A program made the position numbers and the translations under genes. Under the pieces are notes generated by a model that did no database searches, was not told the DNA's origin, and was given only the letters and a program-made list of their open reading frames with translations. A DNA stretch of 64,000 nucleotides, taken from Blastomonas fulva. Lineage in GTDB: Bacteria; Pseudomonadota; Alphaproteobacteria; Sphingomonadales; Sphingomonadaceae. Where the stretch lies: positions 558,001 through 622,000 of the forward strand of contig NZ_CP020083.1 in NCBI RefSeq assembly GCF_003431825.1, in the 5' to 3' direction. Below, in pieces: positions 18,022-27,536 of the stretch (the first letter of the stretch is position 1; each line of letters starts with the position of its first letter).

Positions 18022-20043
18022 ATGCCTGTTATGTCAGGCGTTGTGCAACTTTCAGCGGCAGTCAGGGCCAGAAAGGTCGTCCACGACCTGTTTGCACAGG
18101 AAACCGACGATGCCGAACTGGCGCGCGCGCAGTTCCTGTCGTTCTCCAAGCAGATGCCGTTATTGTATTTGATACTCGTTTGCAACGCAGGCGCGGTGAT
18201 GGTGGCGTTCTTTCAGCCCGATCTGATTTTCAAGACCTTCGTTCTTCCGGCGAGCATCTGCGTGATCGCACTCGTGCGTGCCGCCTGGTGGTGGCGGCAG
18301 GATGGTGCGCAGCTGTTTTCCGATGCGGAAATCGCCAAGAGCAACCGGCGAACCTGCATGCTGGCGGTCGTGATGACGCTCGCTTTCGAGTTCTGGTGCA
18401 TGTGGATCTACAGCAGCGGCGATGCCTATGCCCGCGGCCACCTCACCTTCTTCCTCGCCTTGACCCAGGTCAGCACGGTGTTCTGCCTGATGACCATGCG
18501 GGCTGCAGCGATGCGCGTCGCGGCATCGAGCACATTGTGCTTCGTCATCTTCTTCAGCGTGGTCGATGACAGCAGAATGCTGGTCGAGGCCGTGGTGCTG
18601 GGCTGCGTCGGGCTGGGGATGATGATCGTCACCCACCGCTACAATCTCGATTTCTCGAAGCTGATCCGGTCTCAGCGCGATCTGCGCAACCGCCAGGCCG
18701 AAACCGAAAAGCTCAGCGACGAGAACCGCCGGATTGCGCTCACCGATGCGCTCAGCGGCCTGCCGAACCGCCGCCAGCTGCTGGTCAATCTCGATCGCAT
18801 CGATGACCAGACGGTCGATGCACTGGACAATCTGGCCGTTCTGTTCATCGATCTGGATGGCTTCAAGGACATCAACGACACCCATGGCCACCAGGCCGGT
18901 GACAGCCTGATCCGCAGCCTTTCCGTGCGCATCCGCGAGATCTGCCCACCGCATTCGATGCTCGCGCGGGTTGGCGGTGACGAATTCGTGGTGCTGATCG
19001 AGACACCACAGGCAGCCTCGGTCGCGGCATCGATGGCAGAGCGCATCAGCAACGAAATCGCGCTTCCCGTCCTGGTCGACCGGCACGTTCTGCAGGTCGG
19101 CGCGAGTATCGGGATCGCCACCAATGCCAACGGCGCGTGCACCTCGCACGAGCTGCTGCGGCGCGCCGATACCGCGATGTATCACGTCAAGACCGGTAAG
19201 AAGGGCAAGATCGCGGTCTATGACGCCGCGCTGGACCGCGGCCGCCTGCGCCGGATGGAAATCGAGGCGGAAATCGGCACGGGGCTCGACAAAGGCGAGT
19301 TCGACGTTTTCTACCAGCCGGTCATCGATGCGCATTCCGGGCAGATCGTGGCGACAGAGGCGCTGATCCGCTGGCCGCGGCGCGCAGCCGGCGTGCTGGT
19401 GCCGCAGCAGTTCATCGAGATCGCCGAAGCCACCGGACAGATCCATCCGCTGGGCATGTTCGTGCTGGAGCGCGCCTGCAGGGACGTGGGGCCGCTGGGC
19501 GATCTCAGCCTGAGCGTGAATGTATCGCCCGCGCAGTTTCGCGACCCCGGCTTCCTGCGCCAGGTCGCGCATGTGCTGGAACAGACCCGCTTTCCTGCAG
19601 GGCGGCTGCAGCTGGAAATCACCGAGGGCTATCTGCTGTCCCAGCCCGAAACGGCGATCCGCACGATCCGGTCGTTCAAGGCCATGGGCTTGTCGATCGC
19701 GCTCGACGACTTCGGTACCGGGTTCACCAGCATCCATTATCTGCGCACCTACGGCTTCAGTCATGTGAAGATCGACAAGTCGCTGCTCGTCGATCTCGGC
19801 CCCGGCAGCAAAGCATCCTTCCTGGTTGCAGGCGCAATCAACCTGGCGCGCGGGCTGGATATGGAAGTCACCGCCGAAGGTGTCGAAACCCATGAACAGG
19901 CAGCTTTGCTCCGCGCGGCGGGTTGCGACAGGCTGCAGGGCTTCCTGTTCGGGCGGCCCATGCCGATCGCCGATCTCAGGGCCATGTGCGCGCAGGGCAC
20001 GGGCGATCTGCGTCAGGGGCCCCCGGCACTTCGGGCGCTCTGA
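18016..20043 (+). CDS. membrane-bound GGDEF/EAL cyclic-di-GMP protein
   Basis: 675 aa from 18016 (ATGs at 18022 and 18031 are also possible; none has a clear ribosome-binding site). N-terminal half: about five to six membrane helices (residues ~50-215) with no recognised sensor domain. GGDEF site: intact GGDEF (320-324), without an RxxD inhibition site just before it. EAL site: EAL (448-450) with [27 protein letters not shown] and AEGVET, the set seen in active phosphodiesterases. Both activities may therefore be present. It lies between the cco operon and hemN, so a link to oxygen availability is possible but unproven. Confidence 0.9.
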   Translation: MGMPVMSGVVQLSAAVRARKVVHDLFAQETDDAELARAQFLSFSKQMPLLYLILVCNAGAVMVAFFQPDLIFKTFVLPASICVIALVRAAWWWRQDGAQLFSDAEIAKSNRRTCMLAVVMTLAFEFWCMWIYSSGDAYARGHLTFFLALTQVSTVFCLMTMRAAAMRVAASSTLCFVIFFSVVDDSRMLVEAVVLGCVGLGMMIVTHRYNLDFSKLIRSQRDLRNRQAETEKLSDENRRIALTDALSGLPNRRQLLVNLDRIDDQTVDALDNLAVLFIDLDGFKDINDTHGHQAGDSLIRSLSVRIREICPPHSMLARVGGDEFVVLIETPQAASVAASMAERISNEIALPVLVDRHVLQVGASIGIATNANGACTSHELLRRADTAMYHVKTGKKGKIAVYDAALDRGRLRRMEIEAEIGTGLDKGEFDVFYQPVIDAHSGQIVATEALIRWPRRAAGVLVPQQFIEIAEATGQIHPLGMFVLERACRDVGPLGDLSLSVNVSPAQFRDPGFLRQVAHVLEQTRFPAGRLQLEITEGYLLSQPETAIRTIRSFKAMGLSIALDDFGTGFTSIHYLRTYGFSHVKIDKSLLVDLGPGSKASFLVAGAINLARGLDMEVTAEGVETHEQAALLRAAGCDRLQGFLFGRPMPIADLRAMCAQGTGDLRQGPPALRAL

Positions 20044-20125
20044 TCACGGCGCCAGACAAGCACCGACCAGCGCGGCGCGAGGTCATCATGCAGATTTCGA
20101 CGCCCCGTTGCGGCTTCCGCCAATT

Positions 20126-20139
20126 TTGACCCGCATCAA
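20126..20139. promoter_or_regulatory. FNR box upstream of hemN
   Basis: TTGACCCGCATCAA matches TTGAT-N4-ATCAA at nine of ten fixed positions. It ends 35 bp before the hemN start. FNR control of hemN is established in several alphaproteobacteria; here it is inferred from this site and the FNR-type protein at 8.2 kb. Confidence 0.75.
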
Positions 20140-20174
20140 AGACCGGCATCGTCCGATGGCATAAACCATGCCTC

Positions 20175-21518
20175 ATGTGGACCTTTCACCCCGATCTGCT
20201 CGCCCGGCCCGTGCCGCGGTATACCAGCTACCCGACGGCGGCGGATTTTGTCGATGAGGTGGGGGCGGAGCAATATGCAGGTGCGCTTGCCGGAATGGCG
20301 TCGGCGACCCCGCTGTCGCTGTATGTCCACATCCCCTATTGCGACCAGATCTGCTGGTATTGCGGGTGCAACACGGGAGCTGCCAACCGCAAGCACCGGC
20401 TGACAGACTATCTCACCGCACTGCGCGCCGAGATCGCGATGGTCGCCAAGCGGCTGGGCGGACGTGGGCGCGTTCAGCATATCGCCTTTGGCGGGGGCAG
20501 CCCCAACGCGATCACTCCTGTCGATTTCGTGCGCCTGCTCGACCGGATCATGACCGTGTTCGATTGCAGCGACCCGGAGATATCGATCGAGGTCGATCCG
20601 CGCACCTTCACGCTGGAATGGGCGCGTGTGCTGGCCTCGTCGCAGGTCAGCCGGGTGAGCATGGGAGTGCAGACCTTCTCGCCGAGGATCCAGGCGGCAA
20701 TCGGCAGAGTGCAGCCGCTCGAGCATATCGAACAGGCGGTGATGAGCTTGCGGATGCGCGGCATCGATTCGATCAATTTCGATCTGATGTACGGCCTACC
20801 CGGCCAGACGCTCGACGATCTCGACGGCACGCTGGAACAGACCATCCGCCTCGCCCCCAGCCGTATCGCGCTGTTCGGCTATGCACATCTTCCCACCATG
20901 ATCCCGCGGCAGAAGCGGATCGATGCGAGCAACCTGCCCGATGACCGGCAGCGTTTCGAACAGGCCGCGTTCGGCTACCTGCGGCTGCGCGATGCTGGCT
21001 ATGTCCCGGTCGGGTTCGATCATTTCGCGCTGCCATCGGATCCGCTGGCGGTCGCCGCACTGGAGAACCGCGTGAACCGCAATTTCCAGGGGTTCACCCA
21101 TGACGGCGCATCGACGCTGCTGGGCTTCGGGGCGAGCGCGATCAGCATCCTGCCCGGGCTGATCGTGCAGAACGAGAAGAACGCCGGACCCTATCGCGCG
21201 CTGGTCGGCGCAGGCCAGCTGCCCGCCTCGCGCGGGGTCGCGCCCGATGCGCAGGACAGCGCCCGGTCCGCGATCATCAACGCCATCTTGTGCCGGGGCC
21301 GCGTGCGTCTGGCCGATGACCTGCTCCCTCCTGCCCGCGCCGCTCTTGCCGAGTTCGAACGGCGCGGGCTCCTTTTCTGGGATGCCGACATGCTCGTGCT
21401 CAACCCCGGATCAGAACCCTATGCCCGCGTGATCGCGGCGCAGTTCGACGGCTATCGCGGTGCGATTCATCCGCGTGGCGGACCTGTCAGCTTGCATTCC
21501 GCCGCGCCTGCCTGTTGA
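20175..21518 (+). CDS. hemN: oxygen-independent coproporphyrinogen III oxidase (radical SAM)
   Basis: 447 aa, normal HemN length. The N-terminal RYTSYPTA motif and the radical-SAM cluster motif YCDQICWYCGCN (Cys56, Cys60, Cys63, with Cys65) distinguish it from HemW. GGGSPNAI, an EVDPRTF block, GVQTFSP and DLMYGLPGQT follow. It decarboxylates coproporphyrinogen III to protoporphyrinogen IX without oxygen, giving haem for the cbb3 oxidase under low oxygen. A single gene with an FNR box upstream. Confidence 0.95.
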   Translation: MWTFHPDLLARPVPRYTSYPTAADFVDEVGAEQYAGALAGMASATPLSLYVHIPYCDQICWYCGCNTGAANRKHRLTDYLTALRAEIAMVAKRLGGRGRVQHIAFGGGSPNAITPVDFVRLLDRIMTVFDCSDPEISIEVDPRTFTLEWARVLASSQVSRVSMGVQTFSPRIQAAIGRVQPLEHIEQAVMSLRMRGIDSINFDLMYGLPGQTLDDLDGTLEQTIRLAPSRIALFGYAHLPTMIPRQKRIDASNLPDDRQRFEQAAFGYLRLRDAGYVPVGFDHFALPSDPLAVAALENRVNRNFQGFTHDGASTLLGFGASAISILPGLIVQNEKNAGPYRALVGAGQLPASRGVAPDAQDSARSAIINAILCRGRVRLADDLLPPARAALAEFERRGLLFWDADMLVLNPGSEPYARVIAAQFDGYRGAIHPRGGPVSLHSAAPAC

Positions 21519-21525
21519 GGTTATA

Positions 21526-21561
21526 CAGGCAGCGCGGGCGCGAATCGCGCGCGCCTGCCTG
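21526..21561 (+). terminator. hairpin after hemN
   Basis: CAGGC(A) at 21526 pairs with TGCCTG ending at 21561, with an inner GCGCG/CGCGC stem. It lies 7 bp after the hemN stop. There is no T-run, so this may end or only stabilise the transcript. Confidence 0.4.
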
Positions 21562-21583
21562 AACCAACCGGGGGAGCCGAGCC

Positions 21584-22216
21584 ATGACGACATCCGAGGC
21601 GCAGTCCAATTATGCTGGCGTGTTCGGCAACCGCATCGGCTTTGGCCAGCGGCCGGCCTTGCTGCTGATCGATTTCGTCCAGGCCTATTTCGACCGCGAT
21701 TGCGTGCTCTATGCCGATGTCGAGGATGCGCTGGCCAGCGCCATCCGGGTGCGCGACGCCGCACGGTCGGCGGGGATTCCGGTCATCTACACCAACGTCG
21801 TCTATCATCCGAGCCTGCTGGATGGCGGGCGCTTCATGCAGAAGACGCCGCTGCTCAAGGTGTTCGTGGAGGGCTCGCCGATGGGGGCCTGGCCCAAGGG
21901 GCTCGAACCCAGCGCCGACGAGTTCGTGATCTCCAAGCAATATCCCAGCGCGTTCTTCGGCACCTCGCTGGCAGCGACGCTGACCGCGATGGGTGTGGAC
22001 AGCGTGATCCTGACCGGGCTTTCCACCAGCGGCTGCGTGCGCGCGACCTGCGTCGACACCTCCAGCCACGGCTTCATCCCGATCGTTGTCGCCGATGCCT
22101 GTGGTGATCGTCACCAGGCCCCGCATGAGGCCAACCTGTTCGACATGAACGCCAAATATGCCGATGTCGTCAGCGAAGCCGAGGTGCTGGAGCATCTGGC
22201 AGGGCTGAAGGGCTAG
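21584..22216 (+). CDS. isochorismatase-family cysteine hydrolase (N-carbamoylsarcosine amidase-like)
   Basis: 210 aa. The catalytic triad of the family is visible: Asp30 (LLLIDFVQAY), Lys118 (ISKQYPSAFFGT) and Cys151 (STSGCVRAT). The FGTSLAATL and SGCVRATCVD contexts resemble N-carbamoylsarcosine amidase and related amide hydrolases more than isochorismatase. Preceded by GGGGGAG. It converges on the CoA-transferase gene of the hydantoinase cluster; a shared role in cyclic amide breakdown is possible, but the gene lies outside that operon. Confidence 0.82.
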   Translation: MTTSEAQSNYAGVFGNRIGFGQRPALLLIDFVQAYFDRDCVLYADVEDALASAIRVRDAARSAGIPVIYTNVVYHPSLLDGGRFMQKTPLLKVFVEGSPMGAWPKGLEPSADEFVISKQYPSAFFGTSLAATLTAMGVDSVILTGLSTSGCVRATCVDTSSHGFIPIVVADACGDRHQAPHEANLFDMNAKYADVVSEAEVLEHLAGLKG

Positions 22217-22233
22217 CGCTTCACCATTTCAGT

Positions 22234-22314
22234 CGTCACCCCCGCGAACCCGGGGGTCCCGCTTCCTTGCCAAGTCTGCGCAAAAGCGGGATTCCCGCGT
22301 TCGCGGGAATGACG
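22234..22314. repeat. intergenic inverted repeat (CGTCA-CCCGCGAAC type) between convergent genes
   Basis: A 31-base arm (22234-22264) and its near reverse complement (22284-22314) flank a 19-base spacer. Each arm also has an internal GGG/CCC hairpin. It ends one base before the CoA-transferase stop codon (22316-22318). Similar units are widespread between sphingomonad genes (recalled); here it may serve as a bidirectional transcript end. Confidence 0.8.
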
Positions 22315-22315
22315 G

Positions 22316-23527
22316 TTACACCGCGCCTGCAGCCTTCAACTCGGCAATCGCGGCCTCGTCCAGCCCCAGTAGGTCCCCATAGACCTGCGCGTTGTGCTCG
22401 CCGATGCTCTGCGGCGCGAGGGTGCGGATGCTGCCGGGCGTGTCGGAGAGCTTGGGGAAGCTGTTCTGCATCGCGAACTTGCCCCACCGCGGGCTGTCCA
22501 CTTCGACCAGCGCATCGCGCGCCTTGAAATGCTCGTCCTGCAACATGTCCGCCGCGCCATAGATCTTGCCTGCGGGGACACTGTATTCGATCATCAGCGC
22601 CTCGACCTGCGCCACGGTCAGCGTCCTGGTCCAAGCCTCGATCAGCTCGTCGAGCTCGGTCTGCCGCTCGCCGCGCGCCAGATGCGTGGCATAGCGGGGA
22701 TCGGTGGCAAGTTCGGGCCGCCCCATCGCGGCGCACAACCGTGCGAACACCGCATCCTGGTTGGCGCCGATCAGATATTCGCCATCGCTGCACTGATAGA
22801 CGTTGCTGGGCGCGACGCCTTCCAGGATCGATCCGGTCCGCTGGCGAACATGGCCACCGACCATATATTCGGGCACCAGGCTTTCCATCACCTGTAGCAC
22901 CGCCTCATAAAGCGCGCTGTCGACGACCTGGCCCTTGCCGGTGCGCTCGCGCGCATGCAGCGCGGCAAGCGCGCCCATGCAGCCATAGGTCGCAGCCAGG
23001 CTGTCGCCGATCGAAACCCCCATGCGGCTGGGCGGACGATCGGGATCGCCAACGATAGCGCGCCAGCCGCCCATCGCCTCGCCGATGCCGCCAAAGCCCG
23101 CGCGCGACGAATACGGCCCGGTCTGGCCATAGCCCGAAACGCGCACGATGATCAGCCGCGGGTTGATCGCATGCAGTGCGTCAGGCCCCAGACCCCATTT
23201 CTCGATCGTGCCGGGCTTGAAGTTCTCGATCAGGATATCGGCCTGCGCGGCCAGCTTGCGCACGATCTCCTGGCCTGCCGGAATGCGCAGGTTGGCGCTC
23301 ACCGATTTCTTGTTGCGGGCGACGACCTCCCACCACAATTTGTGCTCGCCATGGCCCCAGGCACGCATCGGATCGCCGCCGACCTTTCCGCCTTCGGCTG
23401 GAGGTTCGACCTTGATCACTTCTGCGCCCATGTCGCCCAGCAGCTGGCCGCAGAACGGTCCCGCGATCAGCTGCCCCAGTTCGATGACACGGATGCCCGC
23501 CAGAGCCCCCCGGTTTTCTTCGCTCAT
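22316..23527 (-). CDS. CaiB/BaiF (class III) CoA-transferase
   Basis: 403 aa, the family length. N-terminal GIRVIELGQLIAGPFCGQLLGDMGAEVIKVE is typical but shown here only in part; the catalytic Asp is Asp175 in GVSIGDSLAAT. NLRIPAGQEI and ILIENFKPGTIEKWGLG blocks are also present. It transfers CoA between carboxylic acids. It is last in the operon after hyuB (12-base gap), so it probably activates an acid produced by the hydantoinase step or consumed by the HMG-CoA-lyase-like enzyme. Confidence 0.88.
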   Translation of the reverse strand: MSEENRGALAGIRVIELGQLIAGPFCGQLLGDMGAEVIKVEPPAEGGKVGGDPMRAWGHGEHKLWWEVVARNKKSVSANLRIPAGQEIVRKLAAQADILIENFKPGTIEKWGLGPDALHAINPRLIIVRVSGYGQTGPYSSRAGFGGIGEAMGGWRAIVGDPDRPPSRMGVSIGDSLAATYGCMGALAALHARERTGKGQVVDSALYEAVLQVMESLVPEYMVGGHVRQRTGSILEGVAPSNVYQCSDGEYLIGANQDAVFARLCAAMGRPELATDPRYATHLARGERQTELDELIEAWTRTLTVAQVEALMIEYSVPAGKIYGAADMLQDEHFKARDALVEVDSPRWGKFAMQNSFPKLSDTPGSIRTLAPQSIGEHNAQVYGDLLGLDEAAIAELKAAGAV

Positions 23528-23539
23528 CGAATGTGTCCC

Positions 23540-25417
23540 TTATTCTGCGGCGATGGCGTGATGAGCCCAGCGCGGCTGGATCGGCGCGGGAAGCCCGGTT
23601 TCGGCAAGGCAGTTGGCGCGAAGCTGCTCGATGCTCGGGCCATAATCGAACAGCGGCAGGTCGGGCCGTTCGCTGCGCATCTGGGTGCGCAGGGCTTCGG
23701 TCGCCGCCGCATCGAGCACGCCATCGGCATCGGCGATGACGCCATAGGCCTTGGCGCCTTCCGATGTGACCAGACCCTGGCGGATTTCCTTGGCCACCAG
23801 CTCGGCTGCGCGCTCGAGCGGATCGCCCCAGCCGCCGCCGCCCCAGGTGATGAAGTGGAGGACGTCGCCCGCCTCGATCGCCAGATCCTCGACCTTGTTG
23901 CCGACGATGCTCTGCGTGCCATCGGGCTTTTCGAGGATCTTGCGCGCCCTTGCCCCCGGCTTGCCGCCGTTGACTCCCCAAGGCGGAACGAACCAGCGGT
24001 CGTCATGGATCGCGATGACGCCCGGCTCGAGGAAGCGATAGGTCATGATGATGCCGTTGCCGCCGCGGTGCAGGCCTGCACCGCCGCTGTCGGGCACGGT
24101 TTCATAGCGTTCGATGACCAGCGGGAAGTACCGCTCGAGGAACTCGTTGGGCACGTTGGTGAAGCCCGGCCACAGCGAATGGCCATCGGGCCCATCGCCC
24201 ATCGGCCGCCCCGGAATCCCGCCAAAGCCGATCTGGAACAGCTGGAACCACTCGCCTTGTCTGTCGGTGCCCGCATAGAACAGATGCGGCGACGACGAGA
24301 AGCCGGCGGCGTTGAGGAACTCGGGGGTCTTCTGGCCGAGCAACCCGCCCAGGATATCGAAGATGCGGCCCAGCGCATGGGTGCGGCCCGAGAGCGCGGC
24401 AGGGTAGCGCGGCTTGAGCAGCGATCCTTCGGGAATGCGCACCTCGATCAGATCGTAGAACCCGTCGTTGAACAGGATCTGCGGATCGAAGACCATGATC
24501 ATGTAGATGCCGAAGAACATCTTGAACATGTTCTCGTTGAGCAGGAAGTTGATCGAAGCCTGGCTCTGCGGATCGGTGCCGTCGAAATCGAGGATGACCT
24601 TGTCGCCGTCGCGCCACATCGTGCATTTGAGCTTGTACGGCCCATAGCCCATGCCGTCGTCGCAGATATAGTCCTCGAAGCTCACCGGCTCCTCGCTGAT
24701 CGCCTGGGACAGCAGGATCTTCATCGCGCGGTGGTTGCGCGCCAGCAGCTCCTGCGTCGCCGAGACATAAGTGTCGACGCCGAAGCGCTCGCTCATCTCG
24801 ATGACGCGGCGCGCGGCGACGCGGCACGAGGCGATCAGTGCGTTGAGGTCCGCCGCGCACCACGCAGGCGTTCGGCTCTGATGCAGCACGAGCTTGACGA
24901 GGTCCTCGTTGTAAACGTCCTTCTTCCAGATCTTGACCGGGGGAATGCGCACGCCTTCCTGGAAGATGTTGGTTGCATCGATCGGCATCGATCCGGGCAC
25001 CTTGCCGCCGATGTCGCTCTGATGGCCGAACATCGCGGTATAAGCCAGCAGACGGCCGTCCTTGAACACCGGCAGCAGTACCAGCCAGTCGTTGCAATGG
25101 CTGATCGCGCCGCCGACCGAATAGGGGTCCGACAGGAAGATCATGTCGCCATCCTCGAGCGTGCCGTCATAGCCCTCGAGAAATCCACCGATGAAGCTGC
25201 CGAACTGGCCGACAATCATGCGGCCAAGATGGTCGGCGATCAGCGGAAAGGCATCGCCCTGCTCGCGAATGCCGGGTGACATCGCGGTGCGCACCAGGGT
25301 CGCGTCCATCTCGATGCGCGCGTTGCGCAGCGCGTTCTCGATGATGTCGAGGCTGACCGGATCGATGGTCTTGGTTTCGAACGGGGTGTCGTTGGTCTGG
25401 ATGATCGTTGCGGGCAT
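23540..25417 (-). CDS. hyuB: hydantoinase B / oxoprolinase family subunit
   Basis: 625 aa from ATG 25417 (MPATIIQTND), chosen because it begins 4 bases after the hyuA stop. Family blocks include DPVSLDIIENALRNARIEMD, SPGIREQGDAFP, FLSDPYSVGGAISHCND, and a C-terminal GGGGWGDPLER. With HyuA it forms an ATP-dependent enzyme opening cyclic amides such as hydantoins or 5-oxoproline, or carboxylating ketones in the acetone carboxylase branch. The exact substrate cannot be read from sequence. Confidence 0.9.
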   Translation of the reverse strand: MPATIIQTNDTPFETKTIDPVSLDIIENALRNARIEMDATLVRTAMSPGIREQGDAFPLIADHLGRMIVGQFGSFIGGFLEGYDGTLEDGDMIFLSDPYSVGGAISHCNDWLVLLPVFKDGRLLAYTAMFGHQSDIGGKVPGSMPIDATNIFQEGVRIPPVKIWKKDVYNEDLVKLVLHQSRTPAWCAADLNALIASCRVAARRVIEMSERFGVDTYVSATQELLARNHRAMKILLSQAISEEPVSFEDYICDDGMGYGPYKLKCTMWRDGDKVILDFDGTDPQSQASINFLLNENMFKMFFGIYMIMVFDPQILFNDGFYDLIEVRIPEGSLLKPRYPAALSGRTHALGRIFDILGGLLGQKTPEFLNAAGFSSSPHLFYAGTDRQGEWFQLFQIGFGGIPGRPMGDGPDGHSLWPGFTNVPNEFLERYFPLVIERYETVPDSGGAGLHRGGNGIIMTYRFLEPGVIAIHDDRWFVPPWGVNGGKPGARARKILEKPDGTQSIVGNKVEDLAIEAGDVLHFITWGGGGWGDPLERAAELVAKEIRQGLVTSEGAKAYGVIADADGVLDAAATEALRTQMRSERPDLPLFDYGPSIEQLRANCLAETGLPAPIQPRWAHHAIAAE

Positions 25418-25421
25418 GGGT

Positions 25422-27479
25422 TCAGTTCCCCGTCTTGAGGGTGATGAGGATATTGCCGACCGCATCGACCGTGCCGGTGCAGTCCGCTTCGATCAGCGTG
25501 GTCGAATCCATCTCGATGACGATCGCAGGCCCGGGGATCACGTCGCCTGCCAGCAGCTTCGACCGATCGTAGATGACAGCGGGCATCATTGCGCCGTTCA
25601 TCCACAGTTCGTGGTCGCGCAGCTTGGCCGCGGACGGGTCGCCGTTGCCCTGCGGCAGCGTCGCGGCGGGCAGGTCGAGCGCCTGCCCCATCGCGACCGC
25701 GCGCAGGTTCACGATCTCGTGCTCGCTATCCATGTTGAAGGTGAACAGCCGGTGGTGTTCCTCGTCGAAGCGCCCGGTGAGCCATTCGACGCCGTGGGTG
25801 TGCAGGTCGTCGCGGGTGACCGCCATCGGCACCTCGAATGCTTGCCCGGCATAGCGCACATCGACCTCGAAGGTGATCGTGACGTCCTCTTTCGCGACGC
25901 CTTCGGAGACCAATTCGTCGCCGATCTGGGTCGCCATCTCGTCGAGGATGCCGCCCAGTTCCTCCAGCGTCGTCTGCGATGCCAGCCGCGAGAAGCTGCG
26001 CGCGGTTTCGGTGCGCATCCGCGTGGTCGCATCGCCCAGCGCGCACAGCACACCGGGGCTGACGGGAGAGACCGCAGGCCAGCTTCCCATCAGCCGGGCA
26101 ACCGCGTTGACATGCAGCGGGCCCGCGCCGCCAAATCCCATCAGCGCGAAATCGCGCGGGTCATATCCCTGCTGCACCGAAATCATGCGCAGCGCGCCGA
26201 ACATGTTCTCGTTGACGATATCGATGATGCCGCGCGCCGCGGCATACAGATCGATCTTGAGCGCATCGGCGATGGTCTGCACCGCCTTTTTCGCGCCCTC
26301 GCGGTCGAGCTTGAAGGTCCCGCCGAGCAGCGCCTCGGGCAGATAGCCCAGCACGACATTGGCGTCTGTCACGGTGGGCAGCTCGCCGCCCTTGCCATAG
26401 GCCACCGGCCCTGGCACCGCGCCTGCCGATTGCGGGCCGACACGCAGCGCGCCGGTCAATTCAGGCACATAGGCGATCGATCCGCCGCCCGCGCCCACGG
26501 TCTTGACGTCCAGCGCCGAGGCACGGACCGAAAGATGCCCAACCTCGGTGGTGCGTACGCGGCGTGCCTCGAGGTTCTCGATCAGCGCGACATCGGTCGA
26601 GGTGCCGCCGACATCCAATGTCAGGATGTTGCGGATCCCGGCGTTCTTTCCGACCCAGATCGCCCCGGTAACGCCGCCTGCAGGACCCGACATCAGCAGC
26701 GACACGGGATGCTCTTCGGACTTTTCCGACGACATCAGCCCGCCGTCGGAGCGCAGCAGCGCCAATTTGCCCGCCATCCCCGAGTCGCGCAGGCGGCTGC
26801 GCAGGTTGCGGACATAACGGCCCACCACCGGGCGCACCGCAGCGTTGGCGACGGTGGTCAGCGTGCGTTCGTATTCCTGCATTTCGGGCAGCACGATATG
26901 GCTGAGCGAAATCGGCACGTCGGGCATGATCTCGGCAGCGAGCTCGGCGACGCGGCGTTCGTGCGCGCCGTTCAGATACGCGTTCATCAGGCTGACGGTC
27001 AGCGCCTCGACGCCTTGGCGCTTCAGCGTCTCGAGCGCCGCGCGGATATCGGCATCGTCGGTGGCACGCACCTCTTCGCCTTGCGCCGACATGCGGCCCT
27101 TGACCTCGACCGTATCCTCGAGCGCGGCTAGCGGCGTCGGCTTGGGCCACACGATCCAGCCGGCAAGGCCTCCGGGGACGAAGCTCCGCGCGATCTGCAT
27201 CACCTGGCGGTAACCCTCGGTAACGATCAGGCCGACGCGCGCGCCCTTGCCCTCAAGCACCGCGTTGGTCGCGACCGTCGTTCCATGGAGGAATATCTCG
27301 ACATCGGCGGGCGTGATCCCCGCGCTGCCGCAGATCGCCTGCACGCCGACAAGAATGCCTTCCGAACTGTCATGCGGGGTGGAAGGAGTCTTGTGCCGCC
27401 AGAAGGCACCTGTTTGTTCGTCGAACAGCAGCAGATCGGTAAAAGTCCCGCCGACATCGACGCCCAGCCTGTAACTCAT
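25422..27479 (-). CDS. hyuA: hydantoinase A / oxoprolinase family ATPase subunit
   Basis: 685 aa. The ASKHA-type nucleotide fold begins with LGVDVGGTFTDLLLFD; a second phosphate loop is LTLDVGGTSTDVALI, and the HGTTVATNAVLEGKG and MGFGGAGPLH blocks are typical. Partner of the downstream hyuB. It follows the HMG-CoA-lyase-like gene by 57 bases in the same direction, so it is likely part of one transcript starting at the TTGTATACAA operator. Confidence 0.92.
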   Translation of the reverse strand: MSYRLGVDVGGTFTDLLLFDEQTGAFWRHKTPSTPHDSSEGILVGVQAICGSAGITPADVEIFLHGTTVATNAVLEGKGARVGLIVTEGYRQVMQIARSFVPGGLAGWIVWPKPTPLAALEDTVEVKGRMSAQGEEVRATDDADIRAALETLKRQGVEALTVSLMNAYLNGAHERRVAELAAEIMPDVPISLSHIVLPEMQEYERTLTTVANAAVRPVVGRYVRNLRSRLRDSGMAGKLALLRSDGGLMSSEKSEEHPVSLLMSGPAGGVTGAIWVGKNAGIRNILTLDVGGTSTDVALIENLEARRVRTTEVGHLSVRASALDVKTVGAGGGSIAYVPELTGALRVGPQSAGAVPGPVAYGKGGELPTVTDANVVLGYLPEALLGGTFKLDREGAKKAVQTIADALKIDLYAAARGIIDIVNENMFGALRMISVQQGYDPRDFALMGFGGAGPLHVNAVARLMGSWPAVSPVSPGVLCALGDATTRMRTETARSFSRLASQTTLEELGGILDEMATQIGDELVSEGVAKEDVTITFEVDVRYAGQAFEVPMAVTRDDLHTHGVEWLTGRFDEEHHRLFTFNMDSEHEIVNLRAVAMGQALDLPAATLPQGNGDPSAAKLRDHELWMNGAMMPAVIYDRSKLLAGDVIPGPAIVIEMDSTTLIEADCTGTVDAVGNILITLKTGN

Positions 27480-27536
27480 TCCTTCACCCCTTGGCTTGCC
27501 GGGCTATCGCGCCGCGGCAGGTTGATGTGTTGCCCG

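Noticed and set aside
22955..25279. Plus-strand open frame of 774 codons opposite the CoA-transferase and hyuB genes
   Set aside because: It is a GC-driven antisense frame of two well-recognised genes; it has no family resemblance and an unusual Arg/Ala/Asp/His-rich composition.
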